A stretch of 64,000 nt of DNA from Marinomonas transparens (GTDB lineage: Bacteria; Pseudomonadota; Gammaproteobacteria; Pseudomonadales; Marinomonadaceae): assembly GCF_016463975.1 (NCBI RefSeq), contig NZ_JAEMNX010000003.1:1-64000 (forward strand), read 5' to 3'. The position numbers and the translations under genes were made by a program. The notes below the pieces were generated by a model. It worked only from the letters and a program-made list of their open reading frames with translations, did not search any database and was not told where the DNA came from. Of the stretch, positions 58,294 through 64,000 are shown piece after piece; position 1 is the first letter of the stretch, and every line of letters starts with the position of its first letter.

Positions 58294-60129
58294 ATGCCAG
58301 ACACTCAACAGTCGCGTCTCAAAGAGCTGATCGCCAAAGGTAAAGAACAGGGTTACCTAACTTTTGCCGAAGTCAATGACCACCTCCCTGATGACCTTTC
58401 TGACCCAGAGCAAGTAGAAGAAATCATTGCCATGATCAACGACATGGGCATCACGGTTTCTGAAATTGCTCCTGATAAAGATAGCCTCATCATGGAAGAA
58501 GGCGATTCAACGGACGAAGCCGCCGCGGAAGAAGCTGCTGCCGCATTAGCAGCAGTAGAAGGTGATATAACCCGTACTACTGACCCAGTGCGTATGTATA
58601 TGCGCGAGATGGGTACCGTTGAACTGTTAACTCGCGCTGGCGAAATCGCTATTGCTAAGCGAATTGAAGAAGGTACCCGTGAAGTCATGGCGTCCCTATC
58701 TTACTATCCCGGTGCTGTTGACGTCTTGCTTGATGCCTATGCCAAGGTACTAGAAGAAGAAGGTCGACTAAGCGATATCTTCAGCGGCTTTATTGATGGC
58801 GATGGCGAAGAGCCTATTTTTGAAGAAACAGCTCCAGAAGAGCCTATTCTAGAAGAAGCACCTGATACCGACGACGATACTGATGGTGATGATGAGGACG
58901 AAGAAGAAACGGATAATGGCCCAGATCCAGAAGAAACGGCCTTACGCTTCAATGATATCTCACGCATTTACGAAGAACTTAAAGTTTTACTTGAAACAAG
59001 CAATCGTCAAGATCCAGCTGTAAAAAGTAAACAAGAAGAGCTTAGCATCAGCTTTGCTCCAATCAAACTTGTACCAAAAATCTTTGATGAGCTTGTTTAT
59101 CGTGTTCGTTCACGCATGGAAAAAGTTCGTGATCAAGAACGCCTTATCATGCAGGTTTGTGTGCGTAAATCTGGCATGCCTCGCACTGAATTCTTGAAAC
59201 GTTTCCCAAGCAATGAAACTAACCAAAATTGGTTATCTGAGCAGATCGCTTCAGGCGCTAGCTATGCGGCTGGATTGGAAGAAAACGAAGCTGAATTCAT
59301 GCGTAGCCAACGCAAGTTGCGCGCGGTTGCAAAAGATACAGGCCTGACCATTGCTGAGTTAAAAGAAATTAATCGCCGTATTTCTATTGGTGAAACTCGT
59401 TCACGTCGTGCCAAAAAAGAAATGGTTGAAGCTAACTTACGCTTGGTTATCTCGATTGCTAAAAAATATACCAACCGTGGTTTACAATTCTTGGACCTAA
59501 TTCAAGAAGGCAACATTGGCCTAATGAAAGCCGTTGACAAGTTTGAATATCGCCGTGGTTATAAGTTCTCAACCTATGCCACTTGGTGGATTCGCCAAGC
59601 GATTACACGTTCTATTGCAGACCAAGCACGCACTATCCGTATTCCTGTACATATGATTGAAACGATCAATAAATTGAATCGAATCTCTCGTCAAATGCTA
59701 CAAGAAATGGGTCGTGAGGCAACGCCTGAAGAACTAGCTGCTCGCATGGACATGCCTGAAGATAAAATCCGCAAGGTACTGAAAATTGCCAAAGAACCAA
59801 TCTCTATGGAAACCCCTATTGGTGATGACGAAGATTCTCACCTAGGTGACTTCATTGAAGATGATGGTGCTGAATCACCTATCGATACAGCCACCATTGA
59901 AGGCTTACGAGAATCAACAACGACAGTGCTAGCAGGATTAACAGCCCGCGAAGCAAAAGTCTTACGTATGCGTTTTGGCATCGATATGAATACCGACCAC
60001 ACCCTTGAGGAAGTAGGTAAGCAGTTTGATGTGACACGTGAGCGTATTCGTCAAATTGAAGCAAAAGCCCTTCGTAAACTACGTCATCCTAGCCGCTCTG
60101 AACACCTCAGAAGCTTTTTGGATGAATAA
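58294..60129 (+). CDS. rpoD: RNA polymerase sigma factor RpoD (sigma 70)
   Basis: A 611-residue primary sigma factor. Region 1.1 at the start ([20 protein letters not shown]), 1.2 [18 protein letters not shown], an acidic non-conserved region (about 165-220), region 2 [20 protein letters not shown] with [13 protein letters not shown], region 3, and region 4.2 [20 protein letters not shown]. It directs housekeeping transcription. A TATAAT lies about 60 bases upstream of the start. Confidence 0.97.
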   Translation: MPDTQQSRLKELIAKGKEQGYLTFAEVNDHLPDDLSDPEQVEEIIAMINDMGITVSEIAPDKDSLIMEEGDSTDEAAAEEAAAALAAVEGDITRTTDPVRMYMREMGTVELLTRAGEIAIAKRIEEGTREVMASLSYYPGAVDVLLDAYAKVLEEEGRLSDIFSGFIDGDGEEPIFEETAPEEPILEEAPDTDDDTDGDDEDEEETDNGPDPEETALRFNDISRIYEELKVLLETSNRQDPAVKSKQEELSISFAPIKLVPKIFDELVYRVRSRMEKVRDQERLIMQVCVRKSGMPRTEFLKRFPSNETNQNWLSEQIASGASYAAGLEENEAEFMRSQRKLRAVAKDTGLTIAELKEINRRISIGETRSRRAKKEMVEANLRLVISIAKKYTNRGLQFLDLIQEGNIGLMKAVDKFEYRRGYKFSTYATWWIRQAITRSIADQARTIRIPVHMIETINKLNRISRQMLQEMGREATPEELAARMDMPEDKIRKVLKIAKEPISMETPIGDDEDSHLGDFIEDDGAESPIDTATIEGLRESTTTVLAGLTAREAKVLRMRFGIDMNTDHTLEEVGKQFDVTRERIRQIEAKALRKLRHPSRSEHLRSFLDE

Positions 60130-60448
60130 GTAAAAAGAGCCAATGAAAAACCGCTGCACAGACAGCGGTTTTTTTATTCTCAAAAAAGCCTATTAAAACA
60201 AGCATAAGCAATAAATCTGTCATACACTCTAGTTAGAGTATGGATAAAGACAGTGAGGCTTAGCTTGCCAGAAGACCATAGTCACCACCCAAAAAACTCA
60301 ACATCAATCGCCTTCTGCTTAGAAATGCGCCTAGCAAACCAGCACCTGCATAGCTTTATCCACAGCAATATCATCAAGCACAACCTATTTCGTTCGTTCA
60401 TTCAATCCGCAACTAAAAACTTCATATTCATAACTGGAGAAATACTCT
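60130..60448 (+). other. rpoD-phoH intergenic region
   Basis: A 319-base gap. It begins with the rpoD terminator (stem CCGCTG / CAGCGG plus T run, 60148..60176). A short A/T-rich segment with the tandem CTCTAGTTAGAG palindrome-like sequence (60227..60238) may be part of the phoH promoter. The 72-codon open frame across this region overlaps phoH out of frame and is not convincing. Confidence 0.6.
60148..60176 (+). terminator. Terminator after rpoD
   Basis: AAACCGCTG / CAGCGGTTT stem followed by T7, 18 bases past the rpoD stop. Confidence 0.92.
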
Positions 60449-61855
60449 ATGGAAAAAATCTACGTCCTTGATACTAATGTGTTGTTACATGATCCCCTTG
60501 CTATCTATGCTTTTGCCGAACACAAGGTAGTCATTCCCATGACAGTACTGGAGGAACTAGACGTTATTAAAGATAGGCGCGATAAAGATGTAAGCCGTGA
60601 AGCCAGACTTGCCATCAACACGATAGATAAAATGGTCGGAGACGCCTCTCCAAGAGAGTTGCAATCAGGGGTTCCTATTAGAGTAATAGGTGATGACGAT
60701 GACGAAAATGACTCCAAAATAGTAGAAGGCTCTCTCGCTGTCTTTCCGGACCAGAAAATTACCCATACAGACAATATCCCCTTTTTAAATGGCAACCATG
60801 ACCACGCTAACGACAACCGCATTATCAATGTCGCTCTCAGCTTACAAGCCACTCACCCTCGCGCCTCTGTCTGCCTTGTTACCAAAGATATCAATATGCG
60901 CATTAAGGCAAAAGGCTCAGGGCTAGAACGAGTAGAAGACTATAAAAAAGACCGTGTATTAGATGATCTAGACCTGATGACAAAAGGCTACATTCAATTT
61001 GAAAACAGCTTTTGGTCAACCGTAGATAGCGTAAAAAGTGAAGCTCACGGCCGACACACTGTCCATGTGATTGCTAAAGCAAGCCTCCCTACTCTTTATT
61101 TGAATATGTTTATCATCGATGACGAAGACTTTATTGGCTTTGTCGTCAATATTGATAAAGAGTTTGTCTATCTGCTCGATATCAATAAACAAAACCTAAT
61201 GAACCAAGGCTTTTGGGGCATTCATCCGCGCAACTTGGAACAAGCCATGGCTTTCTACTTATTACGCCATGACAACTCAGACTTAATGGTCATGACAGGC
61301 CCAGCAGGCTCAGGAAAAACCTTATTAGCGCTAGCTTATGGCTTGCAAGTCACAATGGAAGAGAAACGCTTTAATAAGATCATTGTTGCTCGCTCAACCC
61401 CTCCTATGGCAGAAGATATTGGTTTTTTACCCGGCACAGAAGAGGAAAAGATGGCACCATGGTTAGCCGCCTTTGATGATAACTTGGAGATACTCCATGG
61501 TGCCGATGAACATGCCTTTAGCAGCATCGACTACGTCAAACAAAAGGCCAACATCCAGTTTAAATCATTAAACTTCATGCGTGGCCGATCTTTCAACAAC
61601 GCTTTGATTATTATCGATGAAGCACAGGGGCTCACTCAGTTCCAATTAAAATCCATCGTCACTCGCATAGGCAGCAATTCGAAAATCATCGTCTTAGGGA
61701 ATTTGGCACAAATTGATAACAAGTACATCACCCCACTCACCTCAGGATTGACCTATTTAGTGGAAAAGTCTAAACCTTTTAAATACGCCAGCATCATGCA
61801 TGTGAATGGCATAGAACGTAGCCGTTTGGCTGAATTTGCCGAAGAAAATCTTTAA
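60449..61855 (+). CDS. PhoH family protein with PIN domain
   Basis: A 468-residue PhoH2-type protein. N-terminal PIN ribonuclease domain (YVLDTNVLLHDPLAIYAF with Asp ligands, later VALSLQATHPRASVCLVTKD), linker, then PhoH ATPase with Walker A TGPAGSGKTLLALAYGL and Walker B ALIIIDEAQGLT. Family members act as RNA helicase-nucleases or toxin-type RNases. ATG is preceded by GGAGAAA. Single gene ended by a bidirectional terminator. Confidence 0.9.
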   Translation: MEKIYVLDTNVLLHDPLAIYAFAEHKVVIPMTVLEELDVIKDRRDKDVSREARLAINTIDKMVGDASPRELQSGVPIRVIGDDDDENDSKIVEGSLAVFPDQKITHTDNIPFLNGNHDHANDNRIINVALSLQATHPRASVCLVTKDINMRIKAKGSGLERVEDYKKDRVLDDLDLMTKGYIQFENSFWSTVDSVKSEAHGRHTVHVIAKASLPTLYLNMFIIDDEDFIGFVVNIDKEFVYLLDINKQNLMNQGFWGIHPRNLEQAMAFYLLRHDNSDLMVMTGPAGSGKTLLALAYGLQVTMEEKRFNKIIVARSTPPMAEDIGFLPGTEEEKMAPWLAAFDDNLEILHGADEHAFSSIDYVKQKANIQFKSLNFMRGRSFNNALIIIDEAQGLTQFQLKSIVTRIGSNSKIIVLGNLAQIDNKYITPLTSGLTYLVEKSKPFKYASIMHVNGIERSRLAEFAEENL

Positions 61856-61873
61856 CCCTTAAGCTGTAAAAAC

Positions 61874-61905
61874 AAAAAGGGAAAGACATTTGTCTTTCCC
61901 TTTTT
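61874..61905. terminator. Bidirectional terminator phoH/eda
   Basis: AAAAAGGGAAAGACA / TGTCTTTCCCTTTTT with a 2-base loop between the convergent genes. Confidence 0.92.
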
Positions 61906-61986
61906 ATGCTGAAAAATTGCCTAGTCCTAGTTCAAAACCCCACCTGAAAATCAGAGTAATAAGAACAGCATTTTGAGAATAAGCAA

Positions 61987-62613
61987 TTACTGAGCGACAG
62001 ATTTTGCTAACGCTGTAATTTCATCCCACTTACCAGCCTGAACCAAATCAGTTGGTACAATCCAAGAGCCGCCCACACAAAGCACATTAGGCAATGCCAA
62101 ATAGTCACGGAAATTATTGGCACCAATGCCACCCGTTGGGCAAAATTTGATTTGAGGAAGAGGCCCACCAAAAGCTTTTAACGCCTTAACACCACCATTG
62201 ACTTCTGCAGGGAAGAATTTAAAACGGTCATAACCGTATTCCATTCCCAACAAAATATCTGAAATGGTTGCCACCGCAGGTAGATAAGGTACGTCGTACT
62301 CTTTACCTACTGCTAATAAATCCGGCGTCATGCCAGGACTAATAACAAACTGTGAACCAGCTTCAATCGCTTCAACATATTGTGCACGGGAACAGACAGT
62401 ACCTGCGCCAACAATGGCTTCAGGCACTTCTTTACGCAATGCGCTAATCGCCTCTAAAGCAGCAGGAGTACGAAGTGTCACCTCCAATACCGGCACACCA
62501 CCAGCGACTAGCGCCTTACCTAAAGCAACAGCTTGCTCGACATTATCAACAACAATCACAGGAACAACTGGCGTCGCCGTCATTACCTGCTCAGCAGTAT
62601 AAGAAGTCGTCAT
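61987..62613 (-). CDS. eda: KDPG/KHG aldolase
   Basis: A 208-residue class I aldolase that splits 2-keto-3-deoxy-6-phosphogluconate to pyruvate and glyceraldehyde-3-phosphate (Entner-Doudoroff). Motifs: LEVTLRTPAALEAI (Glu, Arg), VGAGTVCSRAQ, FVISPGMTPDLL and the Schiff-base Lys in YDRFKFFPAEVNGG. Follows zwf by 21 bases, so the two are co-transcribed for sugar catabolism. Confidence 0.94.
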   Translation of the reverse strand: MTTSYTAEQVMTATPVVPVIVVDNVEQAVALGKALVAGGVPVLEVTLRTPAALEAISALRKEVPEAIVGAGTVCSRAQYVEAIEAGSQFVISPGMTPDLLAVGKEYDVPYLPAVATISDILLGMEYGYDRFKFFPAEVNGGVKALKAFGGPLPQIKFCPTGGIGANNFRDYLALPNVLCVGGSWIVPTDLVQAGKWDEITALAKSVAQ

Positions 62614-62634
62614 ACTCTTTTCCTTTTTTAAGAC

Positions 62635-64000
62635 CTAATAATCTTGCCAGTTACGGCCATCTTTGATCGGTAACGCCATGGATGCCGCAGGCCCCCATGA
62701 ACCAGAAGCATACTCTTTAGGACGCTCACTGGTTTGGCTCCAAGCAGACATGATGCCATCCACCCATTTCCAAGCCGCTTCCACTTCGTCATAACGCATA
62801 AATAAGGTTGCATCATTACGCATAACATCAAGTAAAAGACGCTCATAAGCTTCAGGGCTACGCTTATCATTAAAGGCTTCAGTCAGACTCAAGTTCAAAT
62901 CAACAGGCTGTAGGTTCATCCCTTCACTCGCCCCTGGCACCTTATTCATTACTGTTAACGAAATTTTTTCTTCCGGCTGCAAACGAATAATTAGCTGGTT
63001 ACGTTGTAATTGACGATTGCTTTCATCACTAAAAATACTGTGCGGTACCGCTTTATACTGAATAACAATTTCAGAATAACGCTGACTTAATCGCTTACCT
63101 GTTCTCAAGTAAAAAGGTACGCCAGCCCAACGCCAGTTATCAATATCAGCACGTAAAGCAACAAAGGTTTCGGTTCTGGATTCCGGATTACTTCCTTCTT
63201 CATCAAAGTAACCCTGTACGCTCTTACCTTTAATCATGCCTTTTGCATACTGACCACGAACGGTCTTAGTATAAGCATTCGCTCCTTCAATCGGGCGCAA
63301 TGCTTTAAGAACCTTAATTTTTTCATCGCGAACGGAGTCTGCATCCATACGCCCAGGAGGCTCCATAGCGACCAAACACAACAGCTGAACCAAATGGTTT
63401 TGCACCATATCTCGCATGGCACCTGCTTTATCGTAATACCCCCAACGCCCTTCAACACCAACGGTTTCAGATACCGTAATCTGAACATTATCAATGTGCG
63501 CACTAGACCAAAGCGGCTCAAAAAGCGTATTACCGAAACGAATGGCTAATAGGTTTTGTACTGTCTCTTTACCTAGATAATGATCTATTCGAAAAGCCTG
63601 TTGCTCGGTAAAATTTTTCATCACCTCATCGTTAATAGCACGAGAAGAAACAAGGTCACGACCAAGAGGTTTCTCTAATACCACTCGCATACGCTCATTA
63701 TTCAAGCCATGACTTGCTAACGATGAACAAATAGAGCCAAACAAATCAGGGGATGTTGCTAAATAGAAAACCACATCACGATCATCGCCACCTACCTTGT
63801 GGTCATTTAAACGAGCAAAATCAGACTCAGATTGAGCATCCACAGAAACATAGCTAAGGCGCTCTTTAAATCGAGGCCAAATTTCTTTATCTCCAACACT
63901 TGAGGGAACAAACTCATCCAGAGCAGCACGGATTTTAGCTTGGTAATCCTCAGCACTCACTTCTCGACGAGAAGCGCCGATAATGCGTGTAGTCGGTGCA
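62635..64000 (-). CDS. zwf: Glucose-6-phosphate 1-dehydrogenase (5' end outside window)
   Basis: At least 455 codons of G6PD, the NADP-linked first step into the pentose phosphate and Entner-Doudoroff pathways. The frame continues to the right edge (APTTRIIGASRREVSAEDYQ), so the N-terminal Rossmann nucleotide-binding motif is beyond 64000. Visible: catalytic RIDHYLGKETVQNLLAIRFG with the Asp-His-Tyr core, MRDMVQNHLVQLLCLVAMEP and VPFYLRTGKRL. A GTG at 63960 is internal, not the start. Confidence 0.95.
   Translation of the reverse strand, partial: APTTRIIGASRREVSAEDYQAKIRAALDEFVPSSVGDKEIWPRFKERLSYVSVDAQSESDFARLNDHKVGGDDRDVVFYLATSPDLFGSICSSLASHGLNNERMRVVLEKPLGRDLVSSRAINDEVMKNFTEQQAFRIDHYLGKETVQNLLAIRFGNTLFEPLWSSAHIDNVQITVSETVGVEGRWGYYDKAGAMRDMVQNHLVQLLCLVAMEPPGRMDADSVRDEKIKVLKALRPIEGANAYTKTVRGQYAKGMIKGKSVQGYFDEEGSNPESRTETFVALRADIDNWRWAGVPFYLRTGKRLSQRYSEIVIQYKAVPHSIFSDESNRQLQRNQLIIRLQPEEKISLTVMNKVPGASEGMNLQPVDLNLSLTEAFNDKRSPEAYERLLLDVMRNDATLFMRYDEVEAAWKWVDGIMSAWSQTSERPKEYASGSWGPAASMALPIKDGRNWQDY

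Noticed and set aside
60253..60471. 72-codon frame before phoH
   Set aside because: Overlaps the phoH start out of frame, unusual composition, no ribosome site.
1..64000. CRISPR arrays, tRNA/rRNA genes, insertion sequences
   Set aside because: No regularly spaced repeats, no tRNA-like cloverleaf ending in CCA, and no transposase or IS-type inverted-repeat pair were recognised by reading.
63960..64000. GTG at 63960 as the zwf start
   Set aside because: In-frame coding sequence with G6PD character (RIIGASRREVSAEDYQ) continues to the edge, so the real start lies outside.

Overview
The window is a bacterial chromosome segment carrying a complete-looking temperate myophage (about 39.35 kb) next to conserved housekeeping genes. 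The host is a gammaproteobacterium: lptD-surA-pdxA-rsmA-apaG-apaH and rpsU-yqeY-dnaG-rpoD have the gammaproteobacterial order, and the protein sequences and moderate GC suggest a marine Oceanospirillales relative such as Marinomonas (inference; no 16S in the window).

Prophage (19..39392). A 23-bp perfect direct repeat at 19..41 and 39370..39392 marks attL and attR; the tyrosine integrase lies just inside attR. The structural genes are of the P2/HP1/K139 type. On the minus strand, from 16722 down to 531, come scaffold-protease O, capsid N, small terminase M, L, R, S, sheath, tube, amidase, two holins, tail chaperone with a probable -1 frameshift, tape measure, W/J/I baseplate proteins, a tail fibre with a C-type-lectin tip, and hub/spike proteins. 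The large terminase P and portal Q diverge on the plus strand (16891..19818).

Accessory region (20560..29252). This holds a ketoacyl-ACP synthase III-like enzyme next to a 7-transmembrane protein with a Fis-type HTH tail (21136..23033). It also holds three small-gene units, each behind a copy of the same promoter/operator/leader element (23484..24994), one of them an ArdC-like antirestriction domain. Further along are an orphan BrnA-like repressor, a TerB-like/BRCT protein, a KilA-N protein behind an Ash/C4-like leader, and a DEDD exonuclease.

Early and lysogeny region (29249..39204). The leftward operon starts at cro and contains a CII-like protein, a PAPS-reductase-family protein, the HUH replication protein gpA, an Ogr-type zinc-finger activator, and a C5-cytosine methyltransferase interrupted by a G9 homopolymer. 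Changing the G9 by one base joins the catalytic part to the missing C-terminal motif. The CI repressor faces right. Matching 16-bp operators sit at the cro promoter and at the promoter of an AlpA-like gene, whose operon includes a protein resembling a catalytically dead piece of gpA.

Host region (39393..64000). mgtE and an mscS-family channel are followed by gph-rpe, a DUF3530 protein, djlA, lptD-surA-pdxA-rsmA-apaG-apaH-glpE-cca (envelope assembly, vitamin B6, ribosome maturation, tRNA repair), folB and tsaD, rpsU-yqeY-dnaG-rpoD (macromolecular synthesis cluster), phoH, and eda-zwf (Entner-Doudoroff), with zwf running off the right edge. No tRNA, rRNA, CRISPR array or insertion sequence was seen.
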